This document shows, one piece after another, positions 1-7,941 of a stretch of DNA of 7,941 nucleotides. The DNA comes from Alphaproteobacteria bacterium (lineage in GTDB: Bacteria > Pseudomonadota > Alphaproteobacteria > Geminicoccales > Geminicoccaceae): the NCBI GenBank assembly GCA_026984595.1, contig JALSRW010000546.1, positions 1-7,941 on the forward strand, written 5' to 3'. How positions within the stretch are numbered: position 1 is the stretch's first letter; every line of letters starts with the position of its first letter. The translations under genes and the position numbers were made by a program. The notes under the pieces were generated by a model. That model was not told the DNA's origin. It did not search any database and saw only the letters and a program-made list of their open reading frames with translations.

Positions 1-2
1 TG

Positions 3-182
3 CTCGGCCTGGAGAAAGATGCGCCGCTCGCGCTGGCACCCTATCCGCCGCCCGGGGGGCCGCTCGAATGGCTGCGGCTGCTGCGCCGGCAGTTCGGCTG
101 GATCGTGGCGCTGGCCCGCGAGCTCCGGGCGACGGCGACGGTGCCCGGGCTGGTCACGGCACCTCCGATGCGCGTTCGCTGA
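3..182 (+). CDS. C-terminal fragment, probable S49 family (SppA-like) signal peptide peptidase
   Basis: This is an open frame entering from the left edge and ending at TGA 180-182; 59 codons are visible and the start lies outside the window. The peptide begins LGLEKDAPLALAPYPPPGG and ends TAPPMRVR. The pattern of an LGL-x-x-DAPL segment, then a proline-rich stretch with a following PLE, then a leucine/arginine-rich helix and a final PP-M-R-V resembles the tail of alphaproteobacterial SppA/protease IV. Those enzymes are membrane-anchored serine peptidases that degrade cleaved signal peptides. No catalytic Ser or Lys can be seen in this part, so the assignment rests on tail resemblance only. 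It converges on phoB and the two 3' ends overlap by 29 bp. The competing plus-strand frame starting at 19 has the arginine/glycine-rich composition of a shadow. That a coding gene ends here is fairly likely; its family is uncertain. Confidence 0.5.
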   Translation, partial: LGLEKDAPLALAPYPPPGGPLEWLRLLRRQFGWIVALARELRATATVPGLVTAPPMRVR

Positions 183-888
183 GGCCTCCGGTCGCCGCCG
201 GCTCGGGCAGATCGAGCGCGTAGCCGGCGCCGCGCACGGTGCGAACGAGATCCGGCTCGCCGCCGGCATTGAGCGCCCGGCGCAGGCGGCGGATGGTGGC
301 ATCCACGGTCCGGAGCTCGACATCGGCATCGATCCCCCAGACCCGGTCGAGGAGCTGGCTGCGATCGAACACCCGGTGCGGATTCTCCAGGAGGTGGCGG
401 AGCAGACGGAATTCGGTGGGCGACAGGGCGATCTCGCGCTTGCCGCGATGCACCCGGTGGCCGGCCAGATCCATCCTGAGATCGGCGAAGGTCAGGAGCT
501 CGCCGGCCACCGCCGGGCGCAGCCGGCGCAGCACCGCCCGCACCCGGGCCACCAGCTCCGCCGGCGAGAAGGGCTTGGTGACATAATCGTCGGCCCCGGT
601 CTCCAGCCCGCGCAGCCGATCGCGCTCCTCGACCCGGGCGGTGAGCATGATCACCGGCAGATGGGCGGTGGCGGTCCGCCGGCGCAGCCGCCGGCAGAGT
701 TCGATGCCGGACAGGCCCGGCAGCATCCAGTCGAGAATCAGGAGATCGGGCGGCAGCTCCTCGAGGAGCTGCAACGCCTCTTCGCCGTCATGGGCCTCGA
801 TCACCTCGAAGCCCGCGGCCCGCAGATTGTAGGCCAGCAGCCTGCGGACCGCCGGCTCGTCCTCGACCACCAGCACCCGCACGCTCAT
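154..888 (-). CDS. phoB: Phosphate regulon response regulator PhoB
   Basis: A 244-residue OmpR/PhoB-type response regulator that, once phosphorylated by PhoR, binds Pho boxes and activates phosphate-starvation genes. The receiver domain (about 1-122) shows the acidic pocket E9/D10, phospho-acceptor D53 in LILDWMLPG, T83 in IMLTAR and K105 in VTKPFSP. The winged-helix DNA-binding domain (about 130-228) has SPTEFRLL, the recognition helix RTVDATIRRLRRAL (193-206) and the wing VRTVRGAGYALD. The ATG overlaps the phoU stop as ATGA (885-888), implying translational coupling; a weak GAAGG lies just upstream inside phoU. It is the last gene of the pst-pho operon. Usual family length is about 230 residues, so the final 14 or so (from about 231, PAATGGLSERASEVP region) are an extra tail whose DNA overlaps the convergent gene. 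Identity as PhoB rather than another OmpR-type regulator rests on both the sequence and the pst/phoU context. Confidence 0.96.
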   Translation of the reverse strand: MSVRVLVVEDEPAVRRLLAYNLRAAGFEVIEAHDGEEALQLLEELPPDLLILDWMLPGLSGIELCRRLRRRTATAHLPVIMLTARVEERDRLRGLETGADDYVTKPFSPAELVARVRAVLRRLRPAVAGELLTFADLRMDLAGHRVHRGKREIALSPTEFRLLRHLLENPHRVFDRSQLLDRVWGIDADVELRTVDATIRRLRRALNAGGEPDLVRTVRGAGYALDLPEPAATGGLSERASEVP

Positions 889-1589
889 GCCTTGGCCTTC
901 CGCATGCGGTTGATGAGATCGCCATGGACGATGTAGTGGACCTTTTCGGCGATGTTGGTGGCGTGATCGCCGATCCGCTCCAGGTTCTTGGCGATGAACA
1001 TGAGGTCGATGCAGGTTCCCGTGGTCCGGGGATCTTCGAGAATGTAGGTCAGCAGCTCGCGGAACAGGCTGGTGTAGAGCTGGTCCACCTCGTTGTCCCG
1101 GTGCCAGGCGGCCATCGCCTTGTCGGGATTGCGCTCGACATAGGCGTCGAGCACTTCCTTGACCATCTGCTGACAGATCTCGGCCATCCGCGGAATGGTG
1201 ACGAAGGGCTTGAGCTGCGGCTGTTCGGCCAGGCGGCGGGCGCGTTTGGCGATGTTCACCGCATAATCGCTGGTGCGCTCGAGATCGTTGGAGATCTTGA
1301 GGGCCATCGCCACCATGCGGAGATCGATGGCCACCGGCTGTCGGGTGGCGAGAATGCGGATCGCCTCCTGATCGATCGCTTCCTCGAGCTCGTCGACCAG
1401 ATCGTCCTGGCCGATCACCGTGGCCGCTGCCGCCTCGTCGCGCTCGACCAGGGCGCGGATGGCGAGCGCCACCTGCTGTTCCACGAGCGCCCCCGTCTCC
1501 ATGATGCGTCGGGTCAGATGGGCGAGCTCCTCGTCGAAGGCGCGCACCGTGTGTTTCTTGACGAGGCCCTGCTCGGGCGTCTCCACCAT
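885..1589 (-). CDS. phoU: Phosphate signalling protein PhoU
   Basis: A 234-residue all-helical cytoplasmic regulator of normal PhoU length. In known systems PhoU links the Pst transporter to PhoR, keeping the kinase inhibited when phosphate is plentiful and restraining uptake. The two PhoU repeats are evident: each half carries the conserved metal-binding type motif, NDLERTSDYAVN (101-112) and KNLERIGDHATN (201-212). The N-terminus KKHTVRAFDEELAHL matches the family start. A strong AGGAGG (1595-1600) sits 5 nt before the ATG and its first A is the last base of the pstB stop. The stop overlaps the phoB ATG by 4 bp. No promoter is seen directly upstream, so expression should come from the pstS promoter. 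Confidence 0.97.
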   Translation of the reverse strand: MVETPEQGLVKKHTVRAFDEELAHLTRRIMETGALVEQQVALAIRALVERDEAAAATVIGQDDLVDELEEAIDQEAIRILATRQPVAIDLRMVAMALKISNDLERTSDYAVNIAKRARRLAEQPQLKPFVTIPRMAEICQQMVKEVLDAYVERNPDKAMAAWHRDNEVDQLYTSLFRELLTYILEDPRTTGTCIDLMFIAKNLERIGDHATNIAEKVHYIVHGDLINRMRKAKA

Positions 1590-1594
1590 GCTGC

Positions 1595-1600
1595 CCTCCT
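1595..1600 (-). promoter_or_regulatory. Strong ribosome-binding site of phoU
   Basis: AGGAGG on the minus strand, 5 nt before the phoU ATG at 1589. Its first A is also the last base of the pstB TGA stop, so ribosomes finishing pstB end directly on this site. It is the best Shine-Dalgarno match at a gene junction in the operon and fixes the phoU start. Confidence 0.8.
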
Positions 1601-2436
1601 CAGCCGAAGCGGCCGGTGATGTAGTCCTGGGTCATGCTCTCGCGCGGACGGGTGAAGACTTGCTCGGTGGGGCCGAATTCGATGACCCGGCCGAGGTGGA
1701 AGAAGGCGGTGAAGCGCGAGATCCGGGCCGCCTGCTGCATGTTGTGGGTGACGACGAGGATGGTGTAGCGGGCGCTCAGCTCGTCGATCAGCTCCTCGAT
1801 ATGGGCGGTGGCGATGGGATCGAGGGCCGAGGTCGGCTCGTCGAGCAGCAGGAGCTCGGGTTCCGGGGCCAGCGCCCGGGCGATGCACAGGCGCTGCTGC
1901 TGGCCGCCCGAGAGGGTGTAGGCGCTGGCATGCAGCCGGTCCTTCACCTCCTCCCAGAGCGCCGCCCGGCGCAGCGACTTCTCCACCTGTCCGTCGAGCA
2001 CCGCGCGGCTGCGCACGCCGCGGATGCGCAGGCCCGCCGCCACATTCTCGTAGATCGACTTGGGAAACGGGTTGGGCTTCTGAAAGACCATGCCGATCCG
2101 CAGCCGCGGCACCATGGGATCGGTCCGCGAACTGATGATGTCGATGCCTTCGGGCTCGAGGATGATCCGTCCGCCGTAGCGGTTGCCCGGATAGAGATCG
2201 TGCATGCGGTTGAAGCAGCGCAGGAAGGTGCTCTTGCCGCAGCCCGAAGGTCCGATCAGGGCGGTGACGCAGCCTTCGGCAATCGGCATGGAGATCGCGA
2301 ACAGCACCTGCTTGTGGCCGTACCAGAAGCTCAGTTCCTCGACCGTGGCCTTGCGCGGTACCTCGGTCGCCTGTGCGGTCCCGGTGTCGGCGGCGGGAGG
2401 GGTGGTCTCGGCGAGGGCGTTGGCCCCGAACATCAT
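1600..2436 (-). CDS. pstB: Phosphate ABC transporter ATP-binding protein PstB
   Basis: A 278-residue ATPase that powers phosphate import through PstC-PstA at the inner membrane. Seen in order: Walker A GPSGCGKST (62-70), Q-loop region FQKPNPFP (118-125), ABC signature LSGGQQQR (175-182), Walker B LLLLDEP (195-201) and H-loop His231. The FNRMHDLYPGNRYGG segment and the C-terminal DYITGRFG are typical of PstB. Two consecutive ATG codons can start it: 2436, giving a 4-bp ATGA overlap with the pstA stop, or 2433. A GGAG lies a suitable distance upstream inside pstA. About 30 residues rich in Ala/Thr/Pro precede the conserved core and look disordered. The frame stays open further upstream to about 4083, but that part is out of frame with clear pstA and pstC and is not coding. 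Confidence 0.97.
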   Translation of the reverse strand: MMFGANALAETTPPAADTGTAQATEVPRKATVEELSFWYGHKQVLFAISMPIAEGCVTALIGPSGCGKSTFLRCFNRMHDLYPGNRYGGRIILEPEGIDIISSRTDPMVPRLRIGMVFQKPNPFPKSIYENVAAGLRIRGVRSRAVLDGQVEKSLRRAALWEEVKDRLHASAYTLSGGQQQRLCIARALAPEPELLLLDEPTSALDPIATAHIEELIDELSARYTILVVTHNMQQAARISRFTAFFHLGRVIEFGPTEQVFTRPRESMTQDYITGRFG

Positions 2437-3353
2437 CGCATCAGTCTCCGTGTACGGTAGCGGATGTATATTGCGAGCCCGTTCATGGCCAGGGTCATGA
2501 CCAGCAGCACCACACCGGCGGCCGCCGCCAGCTCGTGGAAGGCGGCCTGCGGGCGGGAGGTCCAGTTGAACATCTGGATCGGCAGCACGGTGAAGGGCGA
2601 CCACAGCCAATCGAAGCTCAGAAACGGCGGCTCGGACGTGATCGGCGAGGGCGGCAGGAAGGCGATGAAGGTCAGCGCGCCGATGGTAATGAGCGGCGCG
2701 GTCTCGCCGATGGCACGGGCCAGTGCGGCGATGATGCCGGTGAGGATGCCCGGCCTCGCCGCCGGCAGCAGATACATGGAGACGGTCTGCCACTTGTCGG
2801 CACCGAGTGCGAAGGCCGCTTCCCGCACTTCCTGCGGGATGCTCCGGAGGGCTTCCCGGGTGGCGACGATGATCACCGGCAGCACCAGCAGGGCCAGCAC
2901 CATCCCGGCCACCAGAATGGTCTCGCCGAGGCGGAACAGATAGACGAACACGCCGAGCGCCAGCAGCCCGTAGATGATCGAGGGGACGCCCGCGAGATTG
3001 GTGATGTTGATCTCGATGACGTCGGTCACCCAGCTTCTGGGCGCATATTCCTCGAGATAGAGACCGGCGGCGATGCCGATGGGAATGGCCAGTGCGGCGG
3101 TGACCAGCATCACCAGACTGGTGCCCACCCAGGCCGGCAGGATACCCGCCCGCGAGGCCCGCCGCGAGGGATAGTTGGTGAGGAAATCCCAGTCGATGTG
3201 GGGGGCGCCGGTCACCACCAGATCGAGGATCAGGGTGAGCAGGACGGCGGTGGCGAGGAACAGGACGACCAGCCCCAGCCCGGCGAACAGCAGATCCCGG
3301 CGCCGCGCCTTGGCGATGCGCTGGTGGGTGTCGATGACGAGCATCTCGGCCAT
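2433..3353 (-). CDS. pstA: Phosphate ABC transporter permease PstA
   Basis: A 306-residue inner-membrane permease that with PstC forms the phosphate channel. A hydrophobic first helix spans about 21-47, then a periplasmic segment with TNYPSRRASRAGILPA, which is typical of PstA, and further helices near 75-100, 120-140, 144-165, 203-232 and 275-297. The cytoplasmic loop that contacts the ATPase lies around 174-200, with VREAAFALGADKWQTV and the following P197. ARAIGETAPL (212-221) is a Pst permease hallmark. The ATG at 3353 is preceded by GAGGG with about 7 nt spacing, and the gap to the pstC stop is 9 nt. The stop overlaps the first pstB ATG by 4 bp. PstA rather than PstC is supported by the LAGVPSIIYGL motif, the shorter N-terminus and the position before pstB. 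Confidence 0.96.
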   Translation of the reverse strand: MAEMLVIDTHQRIAKARRRDLLFAGLGLVVLFLATAVLLTLILDLVVTGAPHIDWDFLTNYPSRRASRAGILPAWVGTSLVMLVTAALAIPIGIAAGLYLEEYAPRSWVTDVIEINITNLAGVPSIIYGLLALGVFVYLFRLGETILVAGMVLALLVLPVIIVATREALRSIPQEVREAAFALGADKWQTVSMYLLPAARPGILTGIIAALARAIGETAPLITIGALTFIAFLPPSPITSEPPFLSFDWLWSPFTVLPIQMFNWTSRPQAAFHELAAAAGVVLLVMTLAMNGLAIYIRYRTRRLMR

Positions 3354-3362
3354 GATGAACCC

Positions 3363-4310
3363 TCAGTAGGCCTGGCGGAAGCGGCGTCGCAGAAAGAAGC
3401 CGAGGATGTTGAAGGCCAGGGTCAGCAGGAACAGGGTCAGCCCGGCGGCGAAGATCGACTGGTAGGCGATGGTGCCGTAGGCCACGTCGCCGAGGCTTAC
3501 CTGGACGATGTATGTCGTGATGGTGGCCGCACCCTCGAGCGGGTTGAAGGTGAAGTCGGGGTTCTGGCCGGCGGCGATGGCCACCACCATGGTCTCGCCG
3601 ACGGCTCGCGCCATGCCCAGGAGATATGCCGCGGTGACCCCCGAAAGGGCGGCCGGCAGGACCACCCGGGTGGCGGTCTGCAGGCGCGTATAGCCCAGCG
3701 CACAGGCCCCCTCGCGCAGACCGTCCGGCACCGCCCGCATCGCATCCTCGCTCAGCGACACGATGTAGGGCAGGATCATCACCCCCATCACCAGACCCGG
3801 CGAGAGCATGTTGAAGCCGGCAAGCCCGGGAATGACCCGGCGCAGCAGCGGGGTCACGAACAGCAGGGCGAAGTAGCCGAACACGACGGTCGGCACCCCG
3901 GCCAGCGTCTCCAGCAGCGGCTTGACCACTTCCCGCAGCCGGTTGTCGGCGTATTCGCTCAGATAGATGGCCAGCACCGTGCCCGCGGGGATCGCCACCA
4001 GAAGGGCGATGACCGAGACGGTCACGGTGCCGGCCAGAAGCGGCAGGATGCCGTAGCGCGGATTGGCGAAGAGTGGTGTCCACTGGGTATCGGTCAGGAA
4101 CTCCACCAGCCCCACATGGCGGAAGAACAGGAGCGATTCGCTCACCAGCACGTAGACGATCGCCAGGGTGACCAGCACCGACAGCGATGCGGCGGCGAAC
4201 AGCAGGCTCCGCACGAGGCGGTCGACGAGCCGCCGCCGGGCGAGAAAACCCGGCGACGGCTGGATGCCGTACGACGATGCGGGGGATGCCCGCTGCAGGC
4301 TCGTCGCCAT
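3363..4310 (-). CDS. pstC: Phosphate ABC transporter permease PstC
   Basis: A 315-residue permease, partner of PstA in the phosphate channel. Predicted membrane segments lie near 36-60, 88-116, 137-155, 170-187, 222-247 and 283-307. PstC-typical motifs are LAGVPTVVFGYFALLF (137-152), the coupling loop GLREGACALGYTRLQTATRVVLPAA (197-221) and MARAVGETMVVAIAAGQNP (233-251). The EAA motif reads EGA here. Start choice is open: ATG at 4310 (16 nt after the pstS stop) is used; GTG at 4322 would add four residues (MRPS) and leave only 4 nt after pstS. Neither has a good Shine-Dalgarno, so translation may depend on coupling to pstS. The N-terminal 30 residues are cytoplasmic and poorly conserved in the family. 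Confidence 0.95.
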   Translation of the reverse strand: MATSLQRASPASSYGIQPSPGFLARRRLVDRLVRSLLFAAASLSVLVTLAIVYVLVSESLLFFRHVGLVEFLTDTQWTPLFANPRYGILPLLAGTVTVSVIALLVAIPAGTVLAIYLSEYADNRLREVVKPLLETLAGVPTVVFGYFALLFVTPLLRRVIPGLAGFNMLSPGLVMGVMILPYIVSLSEDAMRAVPDGLREGACALGYTRLQTATRVVLPAALSGVTAAYLLGMARAVGETMVVAIAAGQNPDFTFNPLEGAATITTYIVQVSLGDVAYGTIAYQSIFAAGLTLFLLTLAFNILGFFLRRRFRQAY

Positions 4311-4326
4311 GCTCGGCCGCACCCCG

Positions 4327-5328
<1,002 letters not shown>

Positions 5329-5337
5329 CCTATCTGT

Positions 5338-5341
5338 CTCC
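5338..5341 (-). promoter_or_regulatory. Shine-Dalgarno of pstS
   Basis: GGAG on the minus strand, 9 nt before the pstS ATG at 5328. Its first G is also the last base of the 7-bp hairpin stem (5341-5358), so hairpin formation could limit access of the ribosome. This site supports ATG 5328 as the true start. Confidence 0.65.
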
Positions 5342-5358
5342 GAAGGCTGTTGCCTTCG
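5341..5358 (-). promoter_or_regulatory. Perfect hairpin in the pstS 5' untranslated leader
   Basis: On the minus strand CGAAGGC, loop AACA, GCCTTCG: a perfect 7-bp stem with a 4-nt loop. It lies inside the inferred leader between the Pho-box promoter and the pstS ATG, and its 3' arm touches the Shine-Dalgarno. There is no following T-run, so it does not look like an intrinsic terminator for phoR. It could stabilise the 5' end of the message or tune pstS translation; either role is inference. Confidence 0.5.
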
Positions 5359-5382
5359 CAGGAATGGTCGATGACGGTGCGG

Positions 5383-5388
5383 ATTCTG
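5383..5388 (-). promoter_or_regulatory. Candidate -10 element of the pstS promoter
   Basis: CAGAAT on the minus strand, starting 10 nt after the 18-bp Pho box, which is the spacing expected of PhoB-activated promoters where the Pho box replaces the -35 element. It matches TATAAT at four of six positions. Transcription would start near 5376, giving a leader of roughly 45-50 nt. The call depends on the Pho box more than on the hexamer itself. Confidence 0.4.
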
Positions 5389-5398
5389 TGAGGATCCC

Positions 5399-5416
5399 GT
5401 GACAGCTTCGTGACAG
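5399..5416 (-). promoter_or_regulatory. Pho box (PhoB binding site) of pstSCAB-phoU-phoB
   Basis: The minus strand reads CTGTCACGAAGCTGTCAC: two identical CTGTCAC units separated by 4 nt, an 11-bp direct repeat. This matches the PhoB consensus of two CTGTCA(T/C) half sites with 4-nt spacers. It begins on the base right after the phoR stop codon (5417-5419) and ends 70 nt before the pstS ATG. PhoB-P should bind here as a dimer and activate the operon containing phoB itself. A degenerate third unit, TCCTCAC (5388-5394), continues the 11-bp phase. Confidence 0.9.
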
Positions 5417-6834
5417 TCAGGCCGACGGGCTCCTGTCCGGCAGCGGCAACCAGGCGCAGAAGCGGCTGCCCTCGCCGAGCCGGCTGTCGATCGAGAGATG
5501 GCCCTGGTGGCGACGCAGGATGTGCTTGACGATGGCCAGACCGAGACCGGTGCCACCGATCGCGCGCGAGCGCGCCTTGTCGACCCGGTAGAAGCGTTCG
5601 GTGAGCCGCGGCAGATGTTCCGGCGCGATGCCCGGACCATGGTCCTGGACGCAGAGACGGAGCGCCGCCCTGCCGGCCACCGGACCGGCCTCGACCGGCG
5701 CCTCGTCCAGGTGATCGAGCGTCACCCCGACATGGCCGCCGCCGGCACCGTATTTGATCGCGTTGTCGAGCAGATTGGTGATGAGCTGGTGCATCTGATC
5801 GGCGTCCGCCATCACCTCGGGAAGCGGCTCGGCGATCTCGATCTCCACCTGCAGGCCGGAGGTTTCCGCCTGCGGTGCGAGGCGGGCCACCACCGCGCGC
5901 ACTATGGGGGCGAGCTGGAGAGGCTGCTCGGGCGGTGCGTTGGCGGCCAATTCGATGCGCGAAAGGGAAAGCAGATCGTCAACGAGGCGCTGCATGCGGG
6001 CCGCCTCGTCGGCCATCAGCTCCAGGAACTCCTCGCGCGCCTTCGGATCGTCGCGGGCCGGACCGCGCAGGGTTTCGATGATGCCCACGAGAGCGGTCAG
6101 CGGGGTGCGGATCTCGTGGCTGGCATTGGCGATGAAATCGGAGCGCATGCGCTCGATCATCACCTGTTCGGAGACCTCGCGCAGCACCAGCACCGCACCG
6201 CGACCGGCCTCCGCCATCTCCACCGGTGCCACCCGCGCCGAAAAGCGGCGGCGGGGATCGGCGGGTGGGGTGAAATCGACCAGGGTGTGGCGGCCGCGCG
6301 CGATGGCCGCATCCAGCGCCGCCATCAGGCCGGGATCGCGGATCACCGCGTCGAGCGGGGTCGGCAGGGTGGTGATCGCCAGCTCCTCGCGGGCGGCGGC
6401 GTTGCAGCGCATCACCTCGCGCCCGCCGTCGGCCAGCAGCACCGGATCGGGAAAGGCGTCGATCAGGCTTTCGAGAAAACGGCGGGCCGCGGCATTGCGG
6501 CGTTCCTCGCGGCGCAGCCGCCGCAGCAGACGGAGAACGGGTGCCGCCACATGCTGGTCGAGGCCATCCTCGAGATCCTCCGGTCGCAGGGTGCGCTCCC
6601 CCTCCGCCGCATTGTCGATCCAGCCCGCGAGCTCTTGCAACATCCGCTGCCGCCTCCTGCTGGCCAGCAGGGCGCCGGCACCGGCGACCGCGAGGCCGGC
6701 GAGCAGACCCGGCAGCGTGCCGCCCGTGAACCCGGCCACGGCGAGACCGGCCAGAGCCGGGTAGAGATGGGGAGCGAGACCGGCGACCGGAGAAGGTGGT
6801 GGTCGCCGCGCGCTTCTCTCGATCCGGGGCTCGC

Positions 6835-6838
<4 letters not shown>
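5417..6838 (-). CDS. phoR: Phosphate regulon sensor histidine kinase PhoR
   Basis: An inner-membrane histidine kinase that phosphorylates PhoB in low phosphate and acts as its phosphatase otherwise. From the CTG start used here it has 473 residues: a short N-terminus, a hydrophobic hairpin (about 25-59) followed by the basic SRRRQR, a linker, a PAS-like domain (about 120-225), the phospho-acceptor region NASHEIRTPLT with His241, N-box NLLDNAIKY (355-363), G1 DHGPGI (399-404), F-box RFYRVD (415-420) and G2 GGTGLGLAIV (428-437). No periplasmic sensor domain is visible, as in E. coli PhoR. Start: no ATG, GTG or TTG lies in frame between the acetoacetyl-CoA synthetase stop and GTG 6739. CTG 6838 has AGGAG 8 nt upstream and overlaps the upstream TGA as CTGA. 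GTG 6739 (440 residues) lacks a Shine-Dalgarno and removes the first membrane helix. ATG 7123 would read through the synthetase out of frame and is rejected. Identity is firm; the start is tentative. Confidence 0.93.

Positions 6839-7941
<1,103 letters not shown>

Noticed and set aside
183..936. Continuation of the plus-strand frame starting at 19 into the region opposite phoB
   Set aside because: The protein is low in complexity and antisense to conserved PhoB motifs; the better plus-strand frame stops at 182.
1159..1176. Pho-box-like CTGTCAG with a TGGTCAA unit at 11-bp phase inside phoU on the minus strand
   Set aside because: The second unit matches only four of seven positions, the site encodes PhoU residues (QQMVK region), it is about 270 bp from phoB, and no matching -10 was recognised. 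It is probably chance.
2437..4083. In-frame upstream extension of pstB to an 827-residue protein
   Set aside because: The added part is Arg/Gly/His-rich and runs out of frame through pstA and pstC, whose own frames match their families. The PstB core plus the ATGA junction fixes the start at 2436 or 2433.
5329..5640. Upstream start for pstS at 5640
   Set aside because: It would cross the Pho box and the end of phoR and bury the clear signal peptide that begins at ATG 5328.

Overview
This GC-rich window holds a phosphate-starvation (Pho) locus on the minus strand in the order phoR - pstS - pstC - pstA - pstB - phoU - phoB, read from high to low coordinates. It is flanked upstream by the 3' part of an acetoacetyl-CoA synthetase gene (same strand, cut by the window edge). 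At the other end a plus-strand gene runs in from outside, and only its last 59 codons are visible. The phoR-pstSCAB-phoU-phoB order, the high GC content and the protein sequences suggest an alphaproteobacterium, perhaps a Rhodospirillales-like one. This is inference from gene order and composition, not a database match.

Layout: 6835-7941, acetoacetyl-CoA synthetase C-terminal part. 5417-6838, the sensor kinase PhoR; its best-supported start is a CTG whose last two bases begin the upstream TGA stop. 5329-5416, the only real intergenic stretch, with a textbook two-unit Pho box next to the phoR stop, a plausible -10, a perfect 7-bp hairpin and the pstS ribosome-binding site. 4327-5328, periplasmic PstS. 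3363-4310, PstC. 2433-3353, PstA. 1600-2436, PstB. 885-1589, PhoU. 154-888, PhoB. 3-182, a probable S49/SppA-type peptidase C-terminus, convergent with phoB and overlapping it by 29 bp.

How it works together: PstS binds phosphate in the periplasm, PstC/PstA form the channel and PstB powers uptake. In the well-studied systems PhoU relays transporter status to PhoR, which phosphorylates PhoB when phosphate is scarce. PhoB-P would bind the Pho box before pstS and raise the whole pstSCAB-phoU-phoB transcript, closing a positive loop. Genes from pstS to phoB are tightly packed (gaps of 4-16 bp, or 4-bp ATGA overlaps), so they are very likely one operon. phoR lies upstream of the Pho box and appears tied instead to the acetoacetyl-CoA synthetase gene.

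The window is mostly a canonical system and I found no clearly new one. The points worth a second look are the apparent CTG start and CTGA coupling of phoR to a ketone-body/PHB-related gene, the hairpin beside the pstS Shine-Dalgarno, and the antisense 3' overlap of phoB with its convergent neighbour.
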